Shown here: piece after piece, positions 24,878 to 33,216 of the stretch
Layout: each line of letters begins with the position of its first letter
How positions within the stretch are numbered: the first letter of the stretch is position 1
Assembly: GCF_017114985.1 (NCBI RefSeq)
Contig: NZ_JABXKP010000064.1
Span: forward strand, 186,001-250,000
From: Nostoc sp. JL33
GTDB taxonomy: Bacteria; Cyanobacteriota; Cyanobacteriia; Cyanobacteriales; Nostocaceae
DNA: 64,000 nucleotides
Reading direction: 5' to 3'
Translations under genes and position numbers: made by a program
The notes under the pieces: model-generated
What the model saw: the letters and a program-made list of their open reading frames with translations, nothing else
Told to the model about the DNA's origin: nothing
Databases searched by the model: none

Positions 24878-24879
24878 GA

Positions 24880-25400
24880 ATTTTAGATTTTAGATTTTGG
24901 ATTTTGGTGAAGCAGCGCGGTCTTGGGGGTTTCCCCCATGAGCGATTGCTGAACCCAAAGGGATTGTGAATGAGCAGGAGTTTAAGGCTAGAACAAAGCA
25001 GCTGGCATTACGAATTATTCGTCTAGTTGAGCAGCTGCCACAAACTAGAATTGCTGATGTTATTGGCAAACAGTTATTACGTTCCGCAACTTCAGTTGGT
25101 GCTAATTATCGAGCAGCCTGTCGAGCTAAATCAACAGCTGATTTAATTGCCAAACTCGGTATTGTGGAAGAAGAAGCTGATGAAACGCTTTACTGGTTAG
25201 AGCTTCTTATTGAATCTGGCTTAATGACAGCAGAAAAACTAAAAAGCCTCATGCAAGAAGCTACCGAAATTCTAGCTATGACTGTTGCATCAATCAAAAC
25301 ACTACGAGAAAAATATAAGTCTTAACATCCAAAATCCAAAATCTAATATCAAAAATGGAATCGCTTCCAATCCAAAATCTAAAATCCAAAATCTAAAATT
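24880..25400. mobile_element. inverted-repeat-flanked cassette carrying a four-helix-bundle gene
   Basis: AATTTTAGATTTTAGATTTT (from 24879) continues as GGATTTTGG. On the right, 25368-25399, the reverse complement reads AATTTTAGATTTTGGATTTT then AGATTTTGGATT. The arms abut the tldD stop and the pmbA start, with the small gene inside. Leptospira 23S rRNA intervening sequences have this same plan, a four-helix S23 ORF between inverted repeats. These simple AT-rich repeats also occur alone in related genomes, so the mobile-cassette reading is inference. Confidence 0.45.
24966..25325 (+). CDS. four-helix-bundle (S23/IVS-type) protein
   Basis: This 119-residue all-helical protein has the family signature GKQLLRSATSVGANYRAACR and IVEEEADETLYWLELLIESG. 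It is the TIGR02436/S23 four-helix-bundle family, found inside 23S rRNA intervening sequences and as solo genes; RNA or nucleic-acid binding is suspected but not established. It starts with GTG 24966 after AAAGGGATT, a good ribosome site. It interrupts what would otherwise be an adjacent tldD-pmbA pair. Confidence 0.9.
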   Translation: MNEQEFKARTKQLALRIIRLVEQLPQTRIADVIGKQLLRSATSVGANYRAACRAKSTADLIAKLGIVEEEADETLYWLELLIESGLMTAEKLKSLMQEATEILAMTVASIKTLREKYKS

Positions 25401-25404
25401 GACT

Positions 25405-26745
25405 ATGCCGAATATAAATGAGATTGCAAATTCTGCCAAAGACAATGCTGATAAGCTTGGTATTAAGAAATTCGACATTTATGGCTCAACCGTAGATGAT
25501 ACTAGCGTGCAAGTAGACCAAGGTGAGCCAAAACAAGTCAAAGCCTCAAATCGCTCTGGTGTTACTGTTCGTGTCTGGAATGAAGATAATACAATGGGTG
25601 TCACCAGCACCACAGATGTAGACCCCAAGGGACTGGAATTAGCTTTGAAAACTGCCTATGAAGCCAGTTTCTTTGGTGTTAAAGAAAATGTTCCTGATTT
25701 TAGTCCAGAGGCTACTACTCCTATTCCAAGTAAACCCCAGGATAAAGCACCACAAGCACCTGTTGCTGAACTTATAGAAAAATTATTGGTAGCCGAAAAA
25801 GAATTACTGGCAGCTCATCCAGCAATTAAAGGTGTACCTTATAACGGTTTGTCACAAAGAGATGTTGACAGGTTTTATCTCAATAGCGACGGCGCGGTAA
25901 GAACTGAATCTCACTCTTTGGCTTCAGTTTATCTTTACAGCAAAACTGAGGAAGATGGAAAAAAACCACGCAGTGCAGGTGCTTTTAGAATCAACCAAAG
26001 TTTAGATAATCTAGACATCAATGGTTGTATCAAAGAAACCGCCGATAAAACTATCAGTCACTTGAACTATGAAAAAATCAAGACTGGTAAATATCGAGTT
26101 GTTTTTTCAGCAGAAGCTTTCTTAAGTCTGTTGGGTGCTTTTTCTAACTTGTTCAATGCCCAAAGTATTTTGGACAATCAAAGCCTATCTACTCCTGATG
26201 ATTTAGGTAAGCAAATTGCTTCGCCTCTGCTTTCAGTTTTTGATGATGCACTTCACCCAGCTAATGTAGGGGCAGAAACTTTTGATGGTGAAGGAACTCC
26301 TACTCGTCAGATTTCGCTGATTGAAAATGGTGTTTTAACAAGCTTTCTCCACAGTGCAGGTACTGCTAAAAGGTTCAATACTCAGCCAACAGGTAATGCT
26401 AGTATTGGTGCAAAAGTTAGCGTTAGTCCCAATTTTTATCACGTTTTTAGAACAGCAACTCCTGAGCAGGAGTTTAGCTTAGAAACTGCTGAAAATGTGA
26501 TTTTTATTGATGATTTACAAGCTCTCCATGCTGGAGTTAAATCCTTGCAAGGTTCGTTTTCTTTGCCGTTTGATGGTTGGCTAGTTAATAAGGGTGTTAG
26601 GACGAGTATTGAGTCAGCAACAGTTGCTGGCGATTTCTTGGAACTCTTAAAGTCAATTATTTATGTAGAAAAAGAGCCAGAGTTAACGCCAGGGGGAGTT
26701 TGCCCGAAAATCTGGGTTGATGAACTGTCGATTACTGGTGAATAA
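25405..26745 (+). CDS. PmbA/TldE-like partner of TldD
   Basis: A protein of about 446 residues starts at ATG 25405 (MPNINEIANSAKDNADKLGI). The open frame extends 40 codons upstream through repeat DNA, which is not real coding. It shows the TldD/PmbA fold but lacks HExxxH, as TldE does. Motifs include QVKASNRSGVTVRVWN, GEGTPTRQISLIENGVLTSF and GNASIGAKVSVSPNFY. It should form the heterodimer with TldD. No independent promoter is obvious other than repeat sequence. Confidence 0.88.
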   Translation: MPNINEIANSAKDNADKLGIKKFDIYGSTVDDTSVQVDQGEPKQVKASNRSGVTVRVWNEDNTMGVTSTTDVDPKGLELALKTAYEASFFGVKENVPDFSPEATTPIPSKPQDKAPQAPVAELIEKLLVAEKELLAAHPAIKGVPYNGLSQRDVDRFYLNSDGAVRTESHSLASVYLYSKTEEDGKKPRSAGAFRINQSLDNLDINGCIKETADKTISHLNYEKIKTGKYRVVFSAEAFLSLLGAFSNLFNAQSILDNQSLSTPDDLGKQIASPLLSVFDDALHPANVGAETFDGEGTPTRQISLIENGVLTSFLHSAGTAKRFNTQPTGNASIGAKVSVSPNFYHVFRTATPEQEFSLETAENVIFIDDLQALHAGVKSLQGSFSLPFDGWLVNKGVRTSIESATVAGDFLELLKSIIYVEKEPELTPGGVCPKIWVDELSITGE

Positions 26746-26815
26746 AACTTAAAAAGTGCAGAGTTAGGGGTTGAATATAACTCTTAACTCATCACTTGGA
26801 AATTTTTACTCACCA

Positions 26816-27256
26816 TTAGTATTCACCACCGACGCTAATGGCAGTATTAAATACATCAGCACCGCTTAAATCAATATTAGCCATAACAGCACCATTTACG
26901 TCACTATTATATAAACGGGAATTACTCAAATTAACGTTGGTGAGATTGGCATTATTTAAGATAGTATCGCTGACGAATGCTTCTGTGAGATTAGCAGACT
27001 TCAAATTAGCACCAGTTAAATCCGCACCTTCTAAGTTAGCACCTTCAAGATTAGCCCCTTTTAAATTTGCATTTCTCAGGTCAACACCTATTAGATGAGC
27101 GCCTTTGAGGTTTGCTCCTGCTAAATTACATCCCAAACATGCTCTAGTTTCCAGCAAGCGCCGGACAGGGGCGGAGTTTTCTGCTTTGACGGGAATAGGA
27201 GCAGCTAAAGATAGCGTGCTGAGTATGGCTGCTGCCGTCAAAAAGATTCGTTTCAT
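26816..27256 (-). CDS. secreted pentapeptide-repeat protein
   Basis: This 146-residue protein starts at ATG 27256, preceded by GGAGGT, an excellent ribosome site. Residues 1-25 form a signal peptide ending around PVKAEN. A CLGCNLAGANLKGAHL segment begins a right-handed beta-helix of A(D/N)LXX repeats (LKGANLEGANLEGADLTGAN). Pentapeptide proteins are abundant in cyanobacteria, in lumen and periplasm; their function is mostly unknown. The Cys pair (LETRACLGC) before the repeats is typical of lumenal members. Confidence 0.9.
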   Translation of the reverse strand: MKRIFLTAAAILSTLSLAAPIPVKAENSAPVRRLLETRACLGCNLAGANLKGAHLIGVDLRNANLKGANLEGANLEGADLTGANLKSANLTEAFVSDTILNNANLTNVNLSNSRLYNSDVNGAVMANIDLSGADVFNTAISVGGEY

Positions 27257-27448
27257 ATTTACCTCCGACACTTCTAGAAGTCATTAAATTCTTAACTTCT
27301 ACGGTTCCAGTGTGCCAAAATTACAGAATTCTGTACTCATGCGATCGGAGGAACATATAATTTCTATGAGATTAGGTATTCTTCTCTGAGCTAGTCCGAT
27401 CGGACTAAAATTAAAAGATTTTTAGTAATAATTCTAAGTACATCCGTA

Positions 27449-27681
27449 AGGGCACGGCACTGTCCATTGGTGTCAACTTAACGTGAAAGCCACTCTATAA
27501 GCAGCTTTTAGAGATTATCTCGTTTATCTCGTTCCCAGTCTCTGACTGGGAATGCCTATTCTGAGGCTCCGCCTCAAGACTTGCAGCACCGCAATGAGGT
27601 GCATTTCCAGCCTCTGGCTGGAAACGAGGTTTGAAAAGGGTTTTGGCTTAAGTTGACACCAATAGGCACTGCCGTGCCCCT
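27449..27681. mobile_element. MITE-like unit with about 33-bp terminal inverted repeats
   Basis: The left arm 27449-27481 reads AGGGCACGGCACTG..CCATTGGTGTCAACTTAA. The right arm, 27648-27681, reversed, reads AGGGGCACGGCAGTG..TATTGGTGTCAACTTAA. The 166-bp interior is another nested repeat (CGTTCCCAGTCTCTGACTGG and GAGGCTCCGCCTC hairpins). It sits between the pentapeptide gene promoter and the Clp-N regulator 3' end. No ORF. Confidence 0.75.
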
Positions 27682-27777
27682 ACACCTCGCAATATTTTAT
27701 TGTACCGCATCTGCATGGGAACCGCTATAGAGACACAATATTTTGCATCTCTACTTCCGTGGAAACGTCTGATCATC

Positions 27778-28635
27778 TTAAGTCAAAGGTTTTCGCAGTC
27801 GTTGTTCTAAAGAAACCAGGTCTACTCCAAGATTTTGCAGAACCCTAATTGCTACTCCCTCTCCTCTACCTGTTGCACCTTCGCAAAGAATACCTAACAG
27901 CAGATGCTCTGTGCCAACATAGCTAACACCAAGTTGTCCAGATTGTTCTACCGATAGTTCTAATGCCTGCTTGGCTCTGGGCGTGAAGGGAATATCTAAA
28001 GGTGTATTACCCTTACCTCTGCCAATAATTTTTTCTACCTCTATCTGTGCATTTTCCAAATTTACTCCCATAGACGTGAGAAACTGCGATCCCAAGCCGC
28101 TACCTTCGCCAAGCAATCCCAACAAAATCTGTTCTGTACCAATATATCGGTGTCCCAAGCGGCGAGATTCACCTTGAGCAATAGAGATGGCTGTAACAGC
28201 TGTTTGGGTGAATCTTTCAAAACCTCTAAGGTGAAATCTGGTAGACATAAACCCAAAAAGTTTATCAAAAATAGACTCAAAAAATGTTTCAAACATAAAC
28301 CCTTCCTGTGTTGATATATTGTTGACTGGCTCAATAATGCGATCGCATTTATTTTTCCCTGTAGTTAAAAAAGACAGCAAATTCTCCATCGTCTCAGCAT
28401 TTGCTGAGTACCACAGAAATTGCTTTTCTCTTCGGCTATTAACTAACTCCTCAATCCGTAGCTTCTCCAAGTGGTGTGATAGCGTTGAGTTCGGGATTTT
28501 TAGCTTTTCCTGAATATCTCCTACGGTCATCCCGTCTGGATAAGCCGCAAATAGCAGCCGCATGATTTCTAGCCGAGGCTCTGACCCCAGTGCGGCAAAA
28601 ATGTCTGCATACCGGGCCGTTTCTGTGTTATCCAT
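27778..28635 (-). CDS. ArsR-type HTH fused to Clp N-terminal repeats
   Basis: In this 285-residue protein, residues 1-95 form an ArsR-family winged helix ([20 protein letters not shown], then [20 protein letters not shown]). From about 115 on is a pair of Clp-N repeats as in Clp[21 protein letters not shown] and [20 protein letters not shown]. No ATPase modules follow and no metal-binding cysteines are evident in the HTH. Clp-N domains bind adaptors and substrate tags, so the fusion could couple proteolysis status to repression. That is inference; the two domains are clear. Confidence 0.88.
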   Translation of the reverse strand: MDNTETARYADIFAALGSEPRLEIMRLLFAAYPDGMTVGDIQEKLKIPNSTLSHHLEKLRIEELVNSRREKQFLWYSANAETMENLLSFLTTGKNKCDRIIEPVNNISTQEGFMFETFFESIFDKLFGFMSTRFHLRGFERFTQTAVTAISIAQGESRRLGHRYIGTEQILLGLLGEGSGLGSQFLTSMGVNLENAQIEVEKIIGRGKGNTPLDIPFTPRAKQALELSVEQSGQLGVSYVGTEHLLLGILCEGATGRGEGVAIRVLQNLGVDLVSLEQRLRKPLT

Positions 28636-28699
28636 ATTTCTAGAATAATCGAAATAAATAATTTGTCAATAGGAGCATCACAGGTTAGAGACTTGCTTT

Positions 28700-28795
28700 A
28701 GGGACTTCCAACAAATAAATTACCCAATATTGTGGGGTGGGCATCTTGCCCACCCCACAAGAAGTAGTTGAGTATTTTTTTATTTGTCAGTCCCT
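28700..28795. mobile_element. small MITE-like hairpin unit
   Basis: The outer arms share AGGGACT..ACAAATAAA (28700-28720, and inverted 28779-28795). The centre is a perfect TTGTGGGGTGGGC stem (28730-28742 with 28748-28760). At 96 bp it contains no ORF. It lies downstream of pyrB and upstream of the ArsR/Clp-N gene, both on the minus strand. A possible lone end (CCTGACAACAAATAAATTG) is at about 38522-38540. Confidence 0.6.
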
Positions 28796-28849
28796 TACCT
28801 GAGTTGCTTTTGTTTCATTTTGACTTTTGTAGCCACCCAAAGATAGCAA

Positions 28850-29923
28850 TTAAGCCTTGCCGCTACCTAACAAATACAGCAAGGCCATGCGAACGGCGAC
28901 ACCACTGGTAACTTGGGATTGAATGAGACTAAATTCTGGGTCATCCATCAACTCAGAACTAATTTCAACACCACGGTTGACTGGCCCTGGATGCAAAACT
29001 TTGACGTTAGGTTTACAAAGTTGCAGTTTTGTGCTTGTAATGCCAAATAGGTGATGATATTCTCGCAAACTTGGCAATAAATGAGCCGTCATGCGTTCCT
29101 TTTGCAGTCGTAAAGTCATGACAAAATCGGCATTCTGTAAAGCTGGTTCTAGTTGCCAGTGTAGAAATAGTTGGGGAGTGGGGAGTGGGGAGTGGGGAGT
29201 GGGGGATGAGGGGGATGAGAGAATTAATTTGTCTCCTGCTGCTTCCTGCTCTTTTCCCCCTATTTGCTCAGAGATATACTCGGCAAATAACTTGGGTAAG
29301 AGGGTGGGTGGTGCTGCCAGATGCACTTGGGCACCACTGGCAATTAAACTCCAGATATTCGATCGCGCCACGCGAGAATGGAGAATATCCCCAACAATGG
29401 CAATCTTTTTCCCCTTTAAAAGTTCCAGTCGGGGGCTAGCTGGGTCAATTAGAGTACAAATGGTAAATAAATCTAGCAGTGCTTGGGAAGGATGCTCATG
29501 TTGACCATCACCAGCATTGAGGACGCTAACTCGTACACCTAGACGATCCATTTCAGCCGCGATCGCATTCGGTACTCCTGCCTCTCGATGGCGGACTACC
29601 ATAATATCAGTTCCCATGGCCAAATAGGTTTTCGCTGTGTCGAGAATTGTCTCTCCCTTAGTCATAGAGGAAGATGCTGCGGCGAAGTTCAGCGTATCTG
29701 CACTTAAGCGTTTGGCAGCGAGTTCAAAACTGCTGCGAGTCCGAGTAGAGGGTTCAAAAAATAAATTCGCCACCACCTGTCCCTGCAAGGTTGGCACTTT
29801 CTTCGTCCGCCGTGATAGCACCTCTTGAAAACTGGCAGCAGTTTGCAAAACAGTATCGTATTCAGTGGTAGTGAAGTCAGCTAAGGAAAGAATGTGATGA
29901 CGATTCCAGGTGTTAGTAGGCAT
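28850..29923 (-). CDS. pyrB: aspartate carbamoyltransferase
   Basis: This catalytic subunit of pyrimidine synthesis (carbamoyl phosphate + aspartate to carbamoyl aspartate) is about 357 residues. [18 protein letters not shown] is the carbamoyl-phosphate site, [17 protein letters not shown] the HPSQ loop, and [11 protein letters not shown] the C-terminal motif. It starts at ATG 29923; a TTG nine bases upstream is rejected. Residues about 234-253 ([15 protein letters not shown]) are encoded by a heptanucleotide repeat and are foreign to the family; they explain the longer length. No regulatory pyrI is nearby. Confidence 0.95.
   Translation of the reverse strand: MPTNTWNRHHILSLADFTTTEYDTVLQTAASFQEVLSRRTKKVPTLQGQVVANLFFEPSTRTRSSFELAAKRLSADTLNFAAASSSMTKGETILDTAKTYLAMGTDIMVVRHREAGVPNAIAAEMDRLGVRVSVLNAGDGQHEHPSQALLDLFTICTLIDPASPRLELLKGKKIAIVGDILHSRVARSNIWSLIASGAQVHLAAPPTLLPKLFAEYISEQIGGKEQEAAGDKLILSSPSSPTPHSPLPTPQLFLHWQLEPALQNADFVMTLRLQKERMTAHLLPSLREYHHLFGITSTKLQLCKPNVKVLHPGPVNRGVEISSELMDDPEFSLIQSQVTSGVAVRMALLYLLGSGKA
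29172..29218. repeat. GGGGAGT heptanucleotide repeat inside pyrB
   Basis: Several near-perfect GGGGAGT units lie inside the pyrB reading frame and add a proline/serine-rich loop of about 16 residues. Because 7-bp units were inserted, the frame must be kept by a unit number, or by flanking sequence, adding to a multiple of three. Confidence 0.85.
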
Positions 29924-30058
29924 AAATAGCAATCAGTTTTCTGCATAGAGATAGGAGGGTCGCGTCTCTACAGCTTTTTAATTTACATATGCAGAGGAAA
30001 TGATATCATCTGTCTTATATCAAATTAGCTACTTGTTCTCTCCAGTATCAAAGATTGG

Positions 30059-30090
30059 GTAGGGGCGCACAGCTAGCTGTGCGCCCCTAC
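30059..30090. repeat. 32-bp perfect palindrome, copy 2 of repeat at 14181
   Basis: GTAGGGGCGCACAGCT and AGCTGTGCGCCCCTAC are exact reverse complements, meeting at the centre. It is followed by TATATATATATA. It sits between the mgtE stop (30109) and the pyrB start (29923), so it could terminate mgtE transcription on the minus strand or simply be a mobile palindrome. Confidence 0.8.
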
Positions 30091-30108
30091 TATATATATA
30101 TACGGCGA

Positions 30109-31461
30109 TTAACTTGGTAAATGAAAAACATTCAAAGCACAAGAAATCAGGGTAAGGAATGTTAAAAACCCAATTGTATCTAGCATTGTAGTCACCAACG
30201 GCCCACTAACTAGTGCCGGGTCAAGCTTCAGTCGTTCCAAACCCATTGGCAGTAAAGTGCCGAGTGTAACAGCCACAATTGTATTAGTTGCCATTACCAT
30301 TCCGGCAATTAAAGCCACCCATCGCTCTTGGGGTCGCGCCCAAATTAAGGAAAGCAGCATCATCGTTGTGGCTAAAACTACGGCTGTGGCTAAACCTGCT
30401 AGAAGTTCTTTGCGAAGAATTTTCAAGGTATCTTTGGGTGTTACCTCACCTACCCCTAAGCTGCGGATTGTTACCGTTAATGATTGAATACCAACAGTAC
30501 CACCAGTGTTAGAAAATATTGGCATGATCACTGCTAAAACTGGCACTGCGGCAATTACAGATTGAAAAGGCGCGATCGCACTGGCTGCACCAATATACAG
30601 TGCCATGATGCCCAACAGCCAAGGCAAGCGGTTGCGGATGGTGAGTAGAGGAGAGGACAAAGCTGTTTCATCACCACTCACACCCGCCAGTTTTTGAATA
30701 TCTTCTGTGGCTTCCTCTTCCAAAATATCCATCACATCATCAATGGTGATAATGCCAACTAATCGGTCTTCTCGGTCAACCACGGGAATAGCGATTAGGT
30801 CATAGCGCTGCATGATTCGCGCCACTTCTTCTTGAGGGGTTTCAGTTCTCACCTTAATGACGCGATCGCTAGCAATATCCTTGATGAAAACATCGGGAAA
30901 GGTAAACAATAACTGGCGCAGTGAAACAACTCTCACCAGCGTCCGGTTGTCATCTGTGACGTATGCGTAGTAAATCGACTCCTTGTCTTCGTCCTGACGG
31001 CGGATTTTGCTCAGGGCTTCGCCTACAGTCAATCCTTCCCGCAACCGCACATATTCGGTTGTCATCACCCGCCCAGCAGTGCCTTCTGGATAGCCGAGAA
31101 TCGTTGCTGTTGCTTGCCTTTGTTCTGGACTCAGTTCTTGCAATAGCCGTTTGATTACCCCAGCAGGTAGTTCATCAAACAATTCTGCCCGTTCGTCGGG
31201 ACTCATCTCTTCTACAAGTTGCACTACCTGGACATCATGCAGAGAATTAATTAGTTCTTCCTGTACCTCTGTGGGCAGATATTCAAATACATCAATTGCC
31301 TGACCTTTGTTGAGTAAACGGAATGCGATCGCACGTTGTTTCTCAGGCAATTGTGTAATGTATTCTCCCACATCCACAGGTTGTAAGCGATTTAAATCCC
31401 ATTTCAACTGGTTTAAATCGGTAGTATCAGTCAACAAATCCCGAATATCTTGTGTGAGCAT
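30109..31461 (-). CDS. mgtE: MgtE-type magnesium transporter
   Basis: This 450-residue protein has the MgtE order: N-terminal helical superhelix (LPEKQRAIAFRLLNKGQ), a pair of CBS domains (TVGEALSKIRRQDED, IPVVDREDRLVGIITIDDV), a connecting helix and five membrane helices with the pore region IMPIFSNTGGTVGIQSLTV. The GGTVG..S..V pore and DTIGFLTFL end are intact. It carries Mg2+ gated by intracellular Mg2+. The start ATG 31461 follows TTAGGAGATATATCTC, a good ribosome site. Confidence 0.95.
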   Translation of the reverse strand: MLTQDIRDLLTDTTDLNQLKWDLNRLQPVDVGEYITQLPEKQRAIAFRLLNKGQAIDVFEYLPTEVQEELINSLHDVQVVQLVEEMSPDERAELFDELPAGVIKRLLQELSPEQRQATATILGYPEGTAGRVMTTEYVRLREGLTVGEALSKIRRQDEDKESIYYAYVTDDNRTLVRVVSLRQLLFTFPDVFIKDIASDRVIKVRTETPQEEVARIMQRYDLIAIPVVDREDRLVGIITIDDVMDILEEEATEDIQKLAGVSGDETALSSPLLTIRNRLPWLLGIMALYIGAASAIAPFQSVIAAVPVLAVIMPIFSNTGGTVGIQSLTVTIRSLGVGEVTPKDTLKILRKELLAGLATAVVLATTMMLLSLIWARPQERWVALIAGMVMATNTIVAVTLGTLLPMGLERLKLDPALVSGPLVTTMLDTIGFLTFLTLISCALNVFHLPS

Positions 31462-31700
31462 GAGATATATCTCCTAAGTCTCCCCCGCGCTGGGAGACTT
31501 CCTCGCCAGCTCAGAGGAGGTTGATACTGCCATCTTGTGGACTATGGTCCATAAAATTTCAACAATTCAATATCGATATCTAATTCAAGGCATCGCTGTT
31601 CATCATCCTAACCCGGAATAGCACTCTCCGGGAGATACTGAATCCAAATATTCAGTACCTGTGATATTCCTCACTAACTTAATTAACCTAAGTTTCAGGT
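31462..31700 (-). promoter_or_regulatory. structured 5' leader of mgtE, riboswitch candidate
   Basis: The leader, read toward mgtE, contains a TACTGAAT/ATTCAGTA stem, a CCCGG/CCGGG stem, and an AGTCTCCC/GGGGAGACT hairpin placed just before the ribosome site AGGAG. Long folded leaders often control Mg2+ transporters (M-box, RF00380). I could not match the M-box core with confidence (GTTAGTGAGG is only partly like it), so this is a structural observation, not an identified class. Confidence 0.35.
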
Positions 31701-31842
31701 AATTTTCGGTATAAGTATAACTTTAAGTAGATTTTACTACTGCTATAAGCTATGTGTCTTGCCAATCAAGGAATTTACTCGCAAACTTTATAGAGTTAAA
31801 ATATTTACAACCTCATAAGTACTGTGTTGGTATCAAGCAACT

Positions 31843-31947
31843 TCATGTATAGTCACCGGGACGACGAAGAATCAGAAATGGGTTAGCAGGTTTGATTTCA
31901 TAGTCGCGGTAATCTGTTTCAGCTTTGGCGATCGCTCTTGGGTGTGC
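31843..31947 (-). pseudogene. short coding remnant, family unknown
   Basis: The minus-strand frame gives AIAKAETDYRDYEIKPANPF then LILRRPGDYT and a TGA. Composition and a HIP1 site make it look like the C-terminus of a real protein, with nothing protein-like upstream of a TAG. I could not assign it. Confidence 0.35.
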
Positions 31948-32010
31948 CTAGTTTACTCTATACTTAGAGACATAAAAACAAAAATTGATACTTTGCGAGT
32001 AGCGCGATCG

Positions 32011-32076
32011 ATCATTGGCAACCAAACCAAGGGTAAAAGCTTTCGCGGACTCCTTGATTATCTCGAAAACAAAGAG
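32011..32076 (+). pseudogene. relaxase/mobilisation nuclease N-terminal remnant
   Basis: The stretch reads IIGNQTKGKSFRGLLDYLEN in frame. Relaxases of mobilisable plasmids and elements commonly begin M-I-(G)-(K/N)-x-x-x-G-(K/R)-x-F-R-G-x-L-x-Y-(L/V), so this matches the first 20 residues, with the start Met mutated to Ile (ATC). After it the frame enters the hairpin and 3' end of the WD40 gene, so only a fragment is left. Family assignment is from remembered pattern. Confidence 0.45.
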
Positions 32077-32121
32077 CATTCATTTAGTCAACTAAAGATT
32101 TACTTTATAAATGCTCTCTTA
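32070..32121 (-). terminator. hairpin terminator of the WD40 gene
   Basis: Read on the minus strand, GAGAGCATTTATAAA near 32118-32104 pairs imperfectly with TAAATGAATGCTCT near 32085-32072 and is followed by TTGTTTTC. It starts at the WD40 stop codon. Confidence 0.55.
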
Positions 32122-33216
32122 GGCAGTAAATTTCCAAAGTTTAACATTTCCATCATGATCTCCAGATACCAAATACCTATTACTTATAGCTAATGAGCTG
32201 ATCCCTGGTTTGTGTTTACCTGGAAATTCTTGCAAAAGTTCTTTGCTTTCAGTACACGATATCCTGATATTTCCATTTAGTGTAGCAGTGATGAGAATAC
32301 TACCGTTATGATTTAGGAGAACGTTGGGGACAAATGGGCCACCATCCGATATTGGTGCTGCTTCAATTATTTGTATTCTTTTGCCACTCATAGTATCCCA
32401 TATGTACACTTCGTTATGTCGATCTGATGCAGTAGCTAGAACCCTTCCTCTATCGTCAATTGAGCAGTAACTCACTTCTCCATAATGACTATCAGGGAAA
32501 GCTCTAATAAGTTTTGTAGAAGGCATTTCCCAGACTCGATTTTCTCCAAGTCCGCCTCGTGCATACAAATGTTCTCCAGTATCATTAAATGCTAATAGGT
32601 CAAAATCCCAAAATCTTTCGTCACTAATTTCAGCAATCTGCTTCAATGACTTTAAATTCCATACAATCACTTTGACTTGATGTGAGTAATCTATCGCCGC
32701 AGCCAAGTAATTAGCTCTAAGATTAATTGCAAGACATCCTACAGCACTTGGTGTCTCTAAAGTTTGTGAAAGCTGATTAGAAAAATAATTCCAGATTTTT
32801 ATTCTGTTGTCTGAACCTCCACTGATTACATCACCCTTCTCTCCAATTACAACTGCACCAGCATTACGCTCATGAGAGTATGAGGCGATAAGCTCACCAG
32901 ATAAAAGATGCCAAATACTTACCTTTCCATCTCTTGATGAACAAGCAATAATTCCTTGCAATTCATCAATAGCAATCTTTGCGATTCCTATATATGAATT
33001 ACGTATTTTATGCGATCGCAAAACTTTAAAGAGTTTTAATGGCGATAAATATTTTTTTCTCTCATCTTCAGATAGCTTGATCGAAGGTAAAGAAGCTTTG
33101 TTGTCTAGCCCATAAGAGAAAAATTCATCCTTCATAACTTTTTTTATTGGATTTCGGTTGCAGGCTTTCAGTAGTAGTGCTGTGAAAGATATCGTAATAA
33201 ATTCTTTCCGCTTCAT
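32119..33216 (-). CDS. WD40 beta-propeller protein, secreted or lipoprotein-like
   Basis: This 365-residue protein has an N-terminal ITISFTALLLKACNR segment, which looks like a short signal with a cysteine that could be a lipobox (weak). From about residue 70 there are 6-7 WD repeats with typical endings: DGKVSIWHLLSGELI, SDNRIKIWNYFSNQL, HNEVYIWDTMSGKRI, DGNVKLWKF. It serves as a scaffold for protein contacts; no enzymatic domain. It has no operon partner. The final repeat closes at the stop, so it seems complete. Confidence 0.8.
   Translation of the reverse strand: MKRKEFITISFTALLLKACNRNPIKKVMKDEFFSYGLDNKASLPSIKLSEDERKKYLSPLKLFKVLRSHKIRNSYIGIAKIAIDELQGIIACSSRDGKVSIWHLLSGELIASYSHERNAGAVVIGEKGDVISGGSDNRIKIWNYFSNQLSQTLETPSAVGCLAINLRANYLAAAIDYSHQVKVIVWNLKSLKQIAEISDERFWDFDLLAFNDTGEHLYARGGLGENRVWEMPSTKLIRAFPDSHYGEVSYCSIDDRGRVLATASDRHNEVYIWDTMSGKRIQIIEAAPISDGGPFVPNVLLNHNGSILITATLNGNIRISCTESKELLQEFPGKHKPGISSLAISNRYLVSGDHDGNVKLWKFTA

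Noticed and set aside
25285-25404. Upstream 40-codon extension of the pmbA-like gene
   Set aside because: Encoded by AATCCAAAATCTAAAAT repeats and overlaps the four-helix gene; ATG 25405 gives the family start.
31462-31700. Confident M-box riboswitch call
   Set aside because: Position and stems fit but the conserved core could not be matched by eye, so only a structured leader is reported.
31942-32193. 83-codon plus ORF as an intact gene
   Set aside because: Only about 22 codons look like protein (relaxase start); the rest overlaps the WD40 3' end and terminator.
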